Positions 54,025 to 63,054 of a stretch of 64,000 nt of DNA are shown in pieces. The first letter of the stretch is position 1. Each line of letters opens with the position of its first letter. The notes under the pieces are model-generated. The model was given only the letters and a program-made list of their open reading frames with translations. It made no database searches and was not told the origin of the DNA. Source of the DNA: Thermococcus piezophilus (GTDB lineage: Archaea > Methanobacteriota_B > Thermococci > Thermococcales > Thermococcaceae); NCBI RefSeq assembly GCF_001647085.1, contig NZ_CP015520.1:1-64000 (forward strand), written 5' to 3'. Made by a program: the position numbers and the translations under genes.

Positions 54025-55605
54025 TCATCGGGAGCCTTCAGGGGAGCTCCACTCATCACTCCCATTATTCTGAAGGTAGAAGTCCTTAAAAAGCTCAACT
54101 TCCTGGACGTAGCTTCTTCTCAGCCTCAGCGCGGTGTAAGCCTTCTCAAGCTCCCTGCCGAGGTAAAAGGCGTGCCTTGGGCTTATCTCAAAGCGCTCAA
54201 GGATTGTGTCGATTATCGCGTTCGGCTCGTCGCCGACGATGGTCAAGACGGCCTCTGTTCCGTGGTGAGTGTTCACCCATATTTTCCCATCTTCAATCCA
54301 GATGCGGAAGTAAACGGGCTCGAGCCCAACTGGCCTCTCCTTGGCATTGACGATTTCTTTAGCAGGCTCAAAGCGCCAGTCATTGCCCCTCTTCTCCTTG
54401 AGTATGAGTAGGTCAAAGCCGAGGTCCTTTGGCATCTCAAAGAGGTTCATGCCCACAGCTCTCCTCAGCTCCCTTATCGAGCCCCTAGCCTTCGCGCTTG
54501 TCTCGGTGGTCAAAAGCAGGTTTATCGAAAGCTCCTTTGCGATTCCGGCCAGTAAAGCGTTCATCCCGATGCTGTCGGCATCGTAGAGCTCGACGACGTT
54601 TCCAACGCCGGCAAGGAGAACGTCGTTAGGATTTCTCTCACGGTAGAGCTGGAAGGCCGTTATCGAGCGCGCCAGGTGGGGCACGTGCTCTAAGATTGGG
54701 TCCGGAATTATCGTTCTGTAACCCAGATCAAGAGCCCTGGCCTTAAGCTCTTCAAGGAATTCGACTCTCTCCACGGGTCTCGTTGGAAAATATCCCTTCG
54801 CCTGGTTGGTGGGGATGAGAACGACGGGCTTATCGGTGACGAGGCTCTCTAGGTTGCTATCATCGACGCTCAGGAAGAGGTCGGCGTGGTCGAGGGCCCT
54901 TTCAATTTCAGCGGTGTTTAGAGAGTCGAAGCTTACGGGCACGTTGAAACCTTTCTCCCTCAGCCTCTCGCGTATTTCGGGAATGAGCTCGACGAAGTCA
55001 AGATTCGTCCCGCCCGCGATCATACCGATATCAATTATATCCGCCCCCTCACAGAGGTAGTAGAGGGCCTTTTGTACGGTTCCTTCGACGCCCAGCCTCG
55101 GGGCATCGACGACCTCGCCGAGGATTCTGGTGGGAAAGTCCCTCCCCGCGGGCAGGTTTCCTACAAGGACATTCCACGGCCTTTTGAGGGCCTTCTCTAT
55201 GTAGCGCTTGTTTCTCGTCTGGTTCATTATGTCCTCAACGCGCTTTAGGGCATCGAAGGAGAAGAGGTCATCCGCCGGAACTTCCTTACTCAGCTTGAAG
55301 CCTTCTCCTACCGCCTTCAGCACCGGAGGAAGGTCCATCGCGTTCCTCGGCCCCTTGAAGGTGAGAATGTCAAGCTCTTCCTCGATTATCTGAGCGGAAC
55401 CCCTCACAAGGCCAGGAATTAGAATGAGGTCATAGTCATCGCTTTTGATTTTGGCCTTTTTCAGATAGCCGACTATCATCTCAGGAGTCAGGAAGGCCGC
55501 TACGCTCACAGGCGTAACGAAAACGTCGCAGCCCTTACCGTACTTTCGAACGAGCGGTTCGGCGAGCTTGCCGGTGACGAGGAGGATTCGCTCGGGAGGG
55601 CTCAT
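54025..55605 (-). CDS. dihydropteroate synthase-like protein
   Basis: The 526-residue protein has a TIM-barrel pterin-binding domain in its centre (ADIIDIGMIAGGTNLDFVEL; PVSFDSLNTAEI; VVLIPTNQAKGYFPTRPVER) flanked by archaeal-specific N- and C-terminal domains. This is the MJ0107-type 'DHPS-related' family of archaea, thought to act in methanopterin-like or modified folate metabolism. The Thermococcales make a modified folate, so the role fits. Confidence 0.85.
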   Translation of the reverse strand: MSPPERILLVTGKLAEPLVRKYGKGCDVFVTPVSVAAFLTPEMIVGYLKKAKIKSDDYDLILIPGLVRGSAQIIEEELDILTFKGPRNAMDLPPVLKAVGEGFKLSKEVPADDLFSFDALKRVEDIMNQTRNKRYIEKALKRPWNVLVGNLPAGRDFPTRILGEVVDAPRLGVEGTVQKALYYLCEGADIIDIGMIAGGTNLDFVELIPEIRERLREKGFNVPVSFDSLNTAEIERALDHADLFLSVDDSNLESLVTDKPVVLIPTNQAKGYFPTRPVERVEFLEELKARALDLGYRTIIPDPILEHVPHLARSITAFQLYRERNPNDVLLAGVGNVVELYDADSIGMNALLAGIAKELSINLLLTTETSAKARGSIRELRRAVGMNLFEMPKDLGFDLLILKEKRGNDWRFEPAKEIVNAKERPVGLEPVYFRIWIEDGKIWVNTHHGTEAVLTIVGDEPNAIIDTILERFEISPRHAFYLGRELEKAYTALRLRRSYVQEVELFKDFYLQNNGSDEWSSPEGSR

Positions 55606-55704
55606 GGTCGGAGATTGGCGTTCCCGCTATTTAGAGCTTTCGTACAAACTTTGCCTTCACGAAAGGGCTAAATGTTCCCGGGACAAATTGTCTCCGGTGA
55701 CGTC

Positions 55705-56414
55705 ATGATCTACATGAGAACCTGCGGCTTCTGCGAGGCAAAGGTGAGGTACTTTCGGGACTTTGACACGGTGGAGATACAGCAAACCTTCTATCTCATT
55801 CTCCAAGAGAAGACCTTAGAACACTGGCGGAAGGAAGCGCCGGAAGGGTTTATCTTCTCGATGAAGGCCTTTCAGGGAGTCACCCACCCTCCGAACAGCC
55901 CCACCTGGAGGAGCAACGTGAGGCCGAGCAAAGATGTCGGCCTTCTGAGGCCAACGAGCGACGTCCTTCACTTCTGGAGGCTCACCCTACGGGAAGCAGA
56001 GTCCTCGGCGCGCGCTTCATAATTATCCAGCTTCCGAGGAGCTTCAAGGAGAACGAAGAGAGCTTGGAGAACGCCGAGAGGTTCTTCTCGAGAATTGACA
56101 AAGGTGAATTTGAGATAGCCGTTGAGCTTGGGGGCCGGAGTGAGGACGGGATAAAGCGCTTTGTGAGGGGGTTCGATGTCATGGATGTCACAGACACTCT
56201 CGTGAGGATTTCGCTCCACCACGGCGATTTGAACTACCACCGCCTTCACGGGCGCTATGAGAAAGGTAGGATAGTCTACAGCAACACCTACGCGGATGAG
56301 GAGCTGAGAAAAATAAGGGAAAGGGTTATTGGACGGAACAAAGGAGATAGCTTAGTCTACTTCAACAACTCTAACATGCGCGCCGATTCGAAGCACTTCA
56401 GGGCAACGCTCTAG
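55705..56414 (+). pseudogene. DUF72 family protein, frameshifted
   Basis: MIYMRTCGFCEAKVRYFRDF and EIQQTFYLILQEKTLEHWRK match the start of DUF72 proteins, and IQLPRSFKENEESLENAERF, FVRGFDVMDVTDTLVRISLH and YRLHGRY the end. A single one-base shift at about 56003 separates the two parts; the second runs without stop to 56414. The gene would be complete if one base were added or removed, so a sequencing error is a real alternative. Confidence 0.82.
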
Positions 56415-56522
56415 GCTCAGGCACGGGTCCAGATCATCACGCCGTCGCATGGAGCGCGGTTTCAGCCTGTCCCATATGCCCCTTCGGGGGCTCTCCTCAA
56501 GGGGGCTCATCATCGCCCCCCT
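56412..56522 (-). ncRNA. GC-rich structured RNA with C/D-like boxes (candidate)
   Basis: Read on the minus strand, 56520-56501 forms GGGGGC-GATGATGA-GCCCCC, a perfect 6-base stem with a C-box-like loop, followed by GCCCC-CGAA-GGGGC. Further on are CTGA (56465-56462), GTGATGA (56440-56434) and CTGA (56420-56417), the last two 13 bases apart as in a C'/D guide. It overlaps the end of the DUF72 pseudogene by 3 bases and follows the gyaR stop directly. The boxes are suggestive but spacing of the first pair is unusual. Confidence 0.38.
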
Positions 56523-56529
56523 ACGGTTT

Positions 56530-57434
56530 TCACAGGATAGAAGCCTCACTCATATCTAGCTTCCTGACGTTTAAAACTTCTCTATTTACCAGCGTCGGCG
56601 GAACTTCGCCGTTCTTGAAGACTATTAAATTCCTCGCGACCAGCTCTGCCATGGCCTCGCGAGCTCCGTAAGTGTCGCTACCGATGTACGGGGCCAAAAC
56701 GACGTTATCCAGGCTGAAGAGCTCCTCGTTGTAATAGGGCTCCTCCTCGAAGAAATCCAAACCAGTTTCAGCAATCCAGCACTCCTTGAGAGCCTTGACG
56801 AGCGCCTCCGTATCGACAACCTTTCCCTCGCTATATTGATGAGTATCGCGGTAGGCTTCATAAGCTTCAGACGCTTCTCGTTTATGATGTGAGAGATCTC
56901 CTTTGTAAGCGGAACTGCACGGACAACGAAGTCACTCTCCCTCAGGAGCTCGTCCAATGGCTTGAACTCAGAGCCGAGCTCCTTCCCAACTTCCGGCTTC
57001 CTCGTGCGGGATTTGTAAAGTATCCTCATCCTGAAGCCATTAGCGCGCCCCGCTATCGCCCGGCCGATTCTGCCGAAGCCAACTCTTGCCGTAGATGTCG
57101 TAACCGAGGAACATCGGTGGGTGTCAGGCAACACCGCGCTTCTTCCACTCGCCGGAGCGGATGAACTTATCAGCCTCAACGAGTCTCCTTGCCATTGCTA
57201 GGAGGAGAACCCAGGCCATGTCTGCGGTGGCATTGATAAGAACGTCGGGCGTGTTTGTGACGTAGATTCCCCTTTTAGTTGCCTCCTCGAGGTCTATGTT
57301 GTCATAACCTACCGCGTAGTTGGCCACAATCCTGAGCCTTGGGGCGGCATCGAAGACCTCGGCCTCAAAGTGCTCCCTTAACATCCTTTTCCATTCTCAG
57401 GAATTTTCCTTGTGATATGGACCTCTGGCTTCAT
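56530..57434 (-). pseudogene. glyoxylate reductase/D-2-hydroxyacid dehydrogenase (GyaR type), broken
   Basis: ATG 57434 gives [15 protein letters not shown]; a one-base loss in an A run near 57390 shifts the frame to [20 protein letters not shown]. About 35 residues expected between EVF and the next motif (the end of the first substrate-binding lobe) are missing. Later parts: [68 protein letters not shown], again over several frames. Catalytic His region HIGS reads YIGS. Several lesions, so inactive. Confidence 0.85.
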
Positions 57435-57502
57435 TTTCACCACTTGGAAACGTTAAATATGCCTTTAGACATAAGTCTCAATGCTAATATCCTTATTGGA
57501 TA

Positions 57503-58721
57503 ATGGCTATGAATGACTTGAATTTTTTGGCGGGACAGGCCAACTGGATTAAGGGCTCTGCCCTTGCTGGCGTTATGAAGAAAGCCGCAGAGCTGAGGGC
57601 TCAGGAAAGGGAACTCATTTCCCTCTTAGCAGGTGACCCCGACCTTAACCTCCTTCCGAGAAGCGTTTTGGGCGAGCTTGCGAAGGAAGTTCTCGAAAAC
57701 GTTCCAGTCTCGGTAATGTACACCCCAGCGAACGGATTCTGGAGCTCAGAGAAGAGCTTTCGAAGTTCCTTGAGAAGTACGAGGGCTACAAAGTATCCTC
57801 CGGAGAGATCATCATAACCGTAGGTGGCACCGGCGCCCTCGACCTCCTCGGAAGGGTGCTCATTGACCCGGGGGATATCGTCATAACCGGGAATCCGAGA
57901 TATATCAACAGCATCCTCTCCTTCGAGCAGCTGGGTGCGAAGATCGTGGGAATACCTATGAACGAAAACGGCATGAGAACTGACCTCCTGGAGGAGAAGC
58001 TCAAGGAGCTCGAAGCCAGGGGGAGAAGGTCAGGTTCAGCTACACCATACCCACCGGCCAGAACCCCATGGGCGCGACTATGAGCAAGGAGCAGAGAAAT
58101 GTCCTCCTCGAGATAGCAAGCGAGCACGATCTATTAATCGTTGAGGATGCAGCATACAACTTCATGCGCTACAAAGGTAAAGCGACACCCCTCAAGGTAA
58201 TGGACAGGGATGGCAGGGTAATTGCGGCCGGAACGCTCAGCAAGGTCATGGGGACGGGCTTCAGGATCGGGTGACTCATAACCGGAGGCGCAATAGGGAA
58301 GAAGGTGCTTATGGAGAAGTCCCCCGTTGACTTCTGCGCACCGACGATTTCCCAGTGCATTGCGCTCGAATATCTGAAGAGGGACTACTTCGAGGAGTAC
58401 CCCCTGAAGAAGGGCCTTCCAGGCTACAAGGAAAAGAGGAACGCGATGCTGAACGCCCTTGAAGAGAACCTGCCCGACGCTGAGTTCACGAGGCCAATAG
58501 CAGGGATGTTCGTAATGCTCTTCCTGCCTGAGGGAGCCGATGGGATGGCCTTTGCGGGCGAGCTAATGGAAAAGAAAGGAGTCATTGTCGTTCCAGGAGA
58601 GCCCATCTACACGGGCGAGGGCGGCGGCAACGCCATAAGGCTAAACTTCTCAAGGTCGAGCCGAGAGGAGATAGAAGAAGGCATAAAGAGGCTTGAGGAG
58701 CTCTACCGCGAGAAGTTCTGA
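57503..58721 (+). pseudogene. class I/II PLP aminotransferase, broken
   Basis: MNDLNFLAGQANWIKGSALA at the start; after a break near 57730, EEIIITVGGTGALDLLGRVL (in the middle frame SGEIIITVGG); a shift near 58020 to FSYTIPTGQNPMGATMSKEQ with the substrate-binding PTGQNP; then LSKVMGTGFRIG, whose Lys should hold PLP. A TGA at 58272 stands where the family has Trp (RIGW). The remainder (VDFCAPTISQCIALEYLKRD to FSRSSREEIEEGIKRLEELY) is open. It is divergent from the equally broken gyaR. Confidence 0.85.
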
Positions 58722-58822
58722 CCCTTCACTTTCTTTTTCAATCGAGGTCCCATATTGTCCCTCCCTTATGGAACATCATCACGTAGCTTCACTTCTTGCT
58801 AACCGAACGTGAGCATCGGGCA

Positions 58823-58836
58823 AACTTTATTAAAGC
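58823..58836 (+). promoter_or_regulatory. TATA box of the TrmA/RumA-type gene (leaderless)
   Basis: ACTTTATTAAAGC is centred 27 bases before the ATG at 58857, so the transcript should start at or next to the start codon. No ribosome binding site is present. Confidence 0.55.
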
Positions 58837-58856
58837 TGCTCCAATTAACGAACCAC

Positions 58857-60116
58857 ATGATTAAAGAGACAGTCGAAGACTTTACCGAGGAGGGCCTAGG
58901 CATCCTCCGTAGAAATGGCAGGGCTATCCATGTCCCCTTCGCCTACCCAGGCGATTACATCTTGGTGAAGCGAACTAAACGGCGCTTCGGCAGGAGAATC
59001 GCCACTGATTTCGAGCTTCTTGAGCCCTCCCCGTTGAGGCAAATCCCAAGATGTCCTTACTTTGGGAGCTGCGGCGGCTGCCTCTGGCAGGGAATGAAGT
59101 ACAAGGAGCAGCTAAGGTTTAAAGCGGAACTCTTCGAGCGGATAACAGGGATAAGCGCAGATGTAAGGGGCTCTTCCAAAATCTGGGGCTTCAGGAACGT
59201 GAGCAACTTCATCGTTACAGCCCCTGGGATCGGCCTCAAGGAGTACGGAAACCCGCTCGACGTCGTGGATTCCAGGGAGTGTCCAATCTTCTCGAAGAGG
59301 ACGCGCGAGTATCTGAATGCCCTCAGAGGTTTTCTCGAGGAGAGCAGCCTAAGGCCCTGGGACCTGCGGAAAAAGAGGGGCGACGTCCACTATCTCCAGA
59401 TTAAGGAGGGCAAGTTCACGGAAGAAGTTATGGTAAACCTTATAGCCCACGTTCAACCCACCAGAAAGGTCCTGCAGGCCTTTAGTGACTACTTCTCTTT
59501 CGCAGATTCCATCTACTGGAGCCTCAAGGCCGATGAGAGGGACGATCCGAAGGGAGAGCCGGAGCTTATAGATGGCCAACCTTACATCCAGGAGAGGATT
59601 AATGACGTGGTGTATCTCATCCATCCGAACAGTTTCTTCCAGACCAACAGCTACGCCTTAGCTCTCCTGCTGAAGGCCGTCGAGGGCTTCGCCGATGGGG
59701 AAAGAGTTCTTGACCTCTATTCTGGCGTCGGAACCTTTGGCGTCTGGCTGGCGAAGAGGGGTTTTGCAGTAAAGGGCATCGAGCTGAATCCTTTCGCGGT
59801 GGAGATGGCTAGAAAAAACGCCGAGATGAATGGGGTTGATGCCGTCTTCAAAGTTGGCCGGGCTGAGGAGACGCCAATCGGCGATTACGACACTGTAATA
59901 GTTGATCCGCCAAGGAAGGGGCTGAAGGAGGCGTCGGAACTTTTGATTAAAAGCGGCGTTGAGGGGATCGTTTACGTCTCCTGCAATCCCAGAGCGTTCA
60001 AGCTGGACTACGAGAACCGCTTAAAGAAGGCCTACCAAGTCGAGGAGGCAGTTCTGGCTGATATGTTCCCGCATACGCCGCACGTTGAGGCGGTAATAAT
60101 GTTAGAAAAGAAGTAG
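58857..60116 (+). CDS. TrmA/RumA-family m5U RNA methyltransferase
   Basis: The 419-residue protein has an N-terminal TRAM-like domain (IHVPFAYPGDYILVKRTKRR), a 4Fe-4S motif (CPYFGSCGGC; ECPIF), the SAM-binding VLDLYSGVGTFGVWLAKRG, the motif VDPPRKG and catalytic Cys in YVSCNPRAF. It makes 5-methyluridine in tRNA (position 54) or rRNA. The TATA box ACTTTATTAAAG about 27 bases before the ATG fits a leaderless mRNA. Confidence 0.93.
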   Translation: MIKETVEDFTEEGLGILRRNGRAIHVPFAYPGDYILVKRTKRRFGRRIATDFELLEPSPLRQIPRCPYFGSCGGCLWQGMKYKEQLRFKAELFERITGISADVRGSSKIWGFRNVSNFIVTAPGIGLKEYGNPLDVVDSRECPIFSKRTREYLNALRGFLEESSLRPWDLRKKRGDVHYLQIKEGKFTEEVMVNLIAHVQPTRKVLQAFSDYFSFADSIYWSLKADERDDPKGEPELIDGQPYIQERINDVVYLIHPNSFFQTNSYALALLLKAVEGFADGERVLDLYSGVGTFGVWLAKRGFAVKGIELNPFAVEMARKNAEMNGVDAVFKVGRAEETPIGDYDTVIVDPPRKGLKEASELLIKSGVEGIVYVSCNPRAFKLDYENRLKKAYQVEEAVLADMFPHTPHVEAVIMLEKK

Positions 60117-60120
60117 GGGC

Positions 60121-61914
60121 TCAAACCGCCCTCCAGAATGGGTCTTCCTGGGCTTTGACCTTCGCCGTCATCTTCAGGGCTTTTATGTCAGTCTCGTCGA
60201 GCTCGTTCTTAAGCTGCTTGGCGAGGATTACCACGTCGTTCTTGGTCAGGTCAACGTAGAGCGTCTCGCCGGGGTGGATGTGTCTGCCGACTATCGCGCC
60301 CTCGATGGCTATTGCCACCGCCTCGCCCTTCTTGGCCTCCTGCACGAAGTCGTTGCGGTTCTTGATGGACTTAATAACACCGACCTTCTGGCCGTTCTGC
60401 TTGATGAGCGTGACGCCGGGCCTTATCCTGCCCTCAACGACCTCGATACCGACTATCGCAGGATGGCTCCTCCTGAAGACGTAGCGCTCGTCAGGATAGA
60501 GCCTGATAACGCCCGGGAAGGTGACCTTGCTGAGCAGCTCGCGCTTCTTCTTCTCCTCCTCGCCCTTGACCCAGGCCTCGTAGTCCTCTATAAGCTTGTA
60601 GATGATGTTGCCCGTGAATATGGGCACGCCCCTAGCCTTAGCAACCTCTTCAGCGTCCTCGTTCACCTTGACGTTGAAGCCAAGGACGACACCGTACTTG
60701 GGCTCCTCATCCTTGACGCTGAGCGCTTCCATGACGTCGGTCTTGCTGATGTTTCCGACGTCGGCCTTCCTTATTGGGATGGTCTTCTCCTGGAGCTCCT
60801 TGCTGAGGGCCTCCAGAGAGCCGAGGGTATCGGCCTTGACTGTCACACCGACCTTGCCGGTGCTTATGACAACGCTCTGTATCTGGCTAAGTATCTCCTG
60901 CTTGGCCTTCTCGACCTCCTCCTCGGAACGGGCGGCGATGACCGGCGAGCCTGCAAGGGCCTCCTCAAGGCCGGGAGCGGCTATCTTGACACCCGCAGCA
61001 GCTGTAACTTCGTCAACCTGGTCGAAGCGGAAGCGCGGGTCGCGTATCTCGTCGAGAGGCTTGGGTTTCAGCAGGGCGCGGATTTTCGTCACTATCGCCT
61101 TGTCCTTGCCACCCACGACGATTGTATCATCTTTGTGGAGCGTTCCGTCGTAGATTATGACGTCTATGGTAGTTCCGAGACCAATCTCTTCCCTGACTTC
61201 GAGGATTGTGCCGCGTGCCGGGCCCTCAACCTCAATCTTGAGCTTCTCCTCCAGGTACTTCTGGCTGAGACCCGCGATAAGGACGAGCAGCTCGGGGACG
61301 CCTATGCCGTACTTGGCCGAAATGGGAACTATCGCCAGCTCGCGGGTGAAGTTCTGGACGCGGTCAAAGCGGTTCGCCTGGAAGCCCATCTCGTAGAACT
61401 TGCCTATCAGCTCCCAGAGCTTGGTCTCAAGCTCTTGCTGGGCCCTCTGATCCTGCTTCTTGATGTTCACGAGGAAAGGCTCGTCCTCCTCAATCTTCCA
61501 TCCTTTAATCCTGTCTATCTTGTTGGCTGCAACGATGAATGGTGTCCTGTTCTTCCTGAGGATCTCGATGCTCTCTATCGTCTGCGGCTGGAAGCCTTCG
61601 TTTATATCAACAACTAGGACGGCAAGATCAGCGAGACTACCACCCCTCGCGCGCAGGCTCGTGAAGGCCTCGTGACCGGGCGTGTCGATGAAAAGCAGGC
61701 CAGGAAGCTTTATCTCGCCCTTCCAGAGTTTGATGAGCGGACCGGCAAGCTGCTTGACCGTCTCAATTGGTACCTCAGTTGCACCGATGTGCTGGGTTAT
61801 TCCGCCGGCCTCTTTGCCGGCGACGTTTGTTTTGCGGATTCTGTCAAGGAGCGTGGTTTTTCCATGGTCAACGTGACCGAGAACAGCTATGATCGGCTGT
61901 CTAATCCTCTTCAT
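60121..61914 (-). CDS. infB: translation initiation factor aIF5B
   Basis: The 597-residue GTPase has G1 GHVDHGKTTLLDRIR at residue 12, DTPGHEAF, NKID and later domains II-IV of the IF2/eIF5B family, ending KMTAKVKAQEDPFWRAV. It helps join ribosomal subunits and position initiator tRNA. GHVDHGKTT is contiguous, so no intein is present at that site, unlike some Pyrococcus copies. ATG 61914 is chosen because GGTGGGGG lies just before it. Confidence 0.97.
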   Translation of the reverse strand: MKRIRQPIIAVLGHVDHGKTTLLDRIRKTNVAGKEAGGITQHIGATEVPIETVKQLAGPLIKLWKGEIKLPGLLFIDTPGHEAFTSLRARGGSLADLAVLVVDINEGFQPQTIESIEILRKNRTPFIVAANKIDRIKGWKIEEDEPFLVNIKKQDQRAQQELETKLWELIGKFYEMGFQANRFDRVQNFTRELAIVPISAKYGIGVPELLVLIAGLSQKYLEEKLKIEVEGPARGTILEVREEIGLGTTIDVIIYDGTLHKDDTIVVGGKDKAIVTKIRALLKPKPLDEIRDPRFRFDQVDEVTAAAGVKIAAPGLEEALAGSPVIAARSEEEVEKAKQEILSQIQSVVISTGKVGVTVKADTLGSLEALSKELQEKTIPIRKADVGNISKTDVMEALSVKDEEPKYGVVLGFNVKVNEDAEEVAKARGVPIFTGNIIYKLIEDYEAWVKGEEEKKKRELLSKVTFPGVIRLYPDERYVFRRSHPAIVGIEVVEGRIRPGVTLIKQNGQKVGVIKSIKNRNDFVQEAKKGEAVAIAIEGAIVGRHIHPGETLYVDLTKNDVVILAKQLKNELDETDIKALKMTAKVKAQEDPFWRAV

Positions 61915-62013
61915 TTCCCCCACCCCTGGAGGATACTCGGGTGTGAGTTTTTAAAGGGTTCGTTCGGGCGGAAGGATTAAAAGTCAGAGTGGTAATTTCA
62001 GAGGAGCAACAAA

Positions 62014-62454
62014 ATGCTGGACGGAACTGCTGGTGGCACTCTTTTGGGCGCTCGTTGGGTTTAGTCTGGCTTTAATCATCTGGCAGAGAAACAGGTTCAG
62101 GGCATCTCTGTTCAGGCTCTCGCTCTCTATGACACTTAAAGTCGCCTACATTGAAAAGAGGAGTGTTCCCCTCGGCCTTCTAGTCTTCCTGGGGTCGGCA
62201 ATGATAGCGAGTCAGGGTGAGGGTACCTCGCGAAACTTGGGGCGGCAGTATTTCTCTGGTCCCTTCCGTGGGGCATAGACATGACCCACATCACTCAGGT
62301 GAGGGTAGGGACAGAGAGGTTAGTCGCGAAAGAGCTCGGAAAAGATGTCCTTGAAAGAACGCTCAAGAATGCAGTGGCGTTGGAAAAGGCCAACAAGAAA
62401 CACGATGAAGTAACGGTGATGTCAAACGTGGAAAAAAGAATGAAGAAGGTTTAG
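62014..62454 (+). pseudogene. small membrane protein, frameshifted
   Basis: ATG 62014 follows GAGGAGC but its frame closes after 16 codons. The next frame gives membrane segment LVALFWALVGFSLALIIW and SMTLKVAYIEKRSVPLGLLV; a third frame gives GIDMTHITQVRVGTERLVAK to the end NVEKRMKKV at 62454. Two frameshifts in about 140 codons. Family not recognised; probably a DUF-type archaeal membrane protein. Confidence 0.6.
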
Positions 62455-62461
62455 CACCCAT

Positions 62462-62974
62462 TCAGTCCATCTTGTCCATGTACTCCTTCTTTGCTTTGGC
62501 GTGGGTGTGGTAAAACCAGTCGGCAGCCTTCCAGTACTCGAATATCTCATCCTCGCTGAAATAGAGCTTTATCTCCTTCTCTGCGCTCTCCGGGCTGTCG
62601 CTGGCGTGGATAACGTTGTATATGGCGTCGCCAACGTCGAGGCCGTAGTCTCCCCTTATGCTTCCGGGCTCGGCATCCTTCGGGTCGGTTGCACCCGCCA
62701 TCTTCCTAACGACGCTTATGGCATAGCGTCCCTTGACTACCATGACGACGCTCGGAGCCTTGGTTACGTAGTCAATCAGCGGCTCGAAGAACGGCTTGCC
62801 CCTGTGCTCCTCGTAGTGCTTCTCAGCTAACTCGCGGTCGATCCATATCATCTTCATCCCGACGATTTTCAGACCCTTCTTCTCAAAACGGCTTATGATT
62901 TCGCCCATCAAGCCCCTAACGACGGCATCGGGCTTGATAATGACCAGAGTACGCTCTATCCTCCTGTCCGCCAT
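62462..62974 (-). CDS. ndk: nucleoside diphosphate kinase
   Basis: The 170-residue enzyme has [19 protein letters not shown] and the catalytic site [16 protein letters not shown], whose His is phosphorylated. It balances NTP pools. It is longer than most NDKs because of a C-terminal tail ([18 protein letters not shown]) seen in Thermococcales. ATG 62974 is preferred to upstream codons, as it starts [16 protein letters not shown]. Confidence 0.97.
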   Translation of the reverse strand: MADRRIERTLVIIKPDAVVRGLMGEIISRFEKKGLKIVGMKMIWIDRELAEKHYEEHRGKPFFEPLIDYVTKAPSVVMVVKGRYAISVVRKMAGATDPKDAEPGSIRGDYGLDVGDAIYNVIHASDSPESAEKEIKLYFSEDEIFEYWKAADWFYHTHAKAKKEYMDKMD

Positions 62975-63054
62975 TGGCAACACCAAAAATAGTTGCTGGA
63001 TTGGTTAATAGGTTTTTTGGAAAACAAAAGAAGGCAGAATTCAACAATTAGAAA

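Noticed and set aside
60274-61617. 447-codon open frame antisense to infB
   Set aside because: It is the shadow of the GC-rich infB coding strand; no ribosome binding site, no motifs, and infB is unambiguous.
60121-61914. intein in aIF5B
   Set aside because: The P-loop GHVDHGKTT and other motifs are contiguous and length is that of the plain factor.
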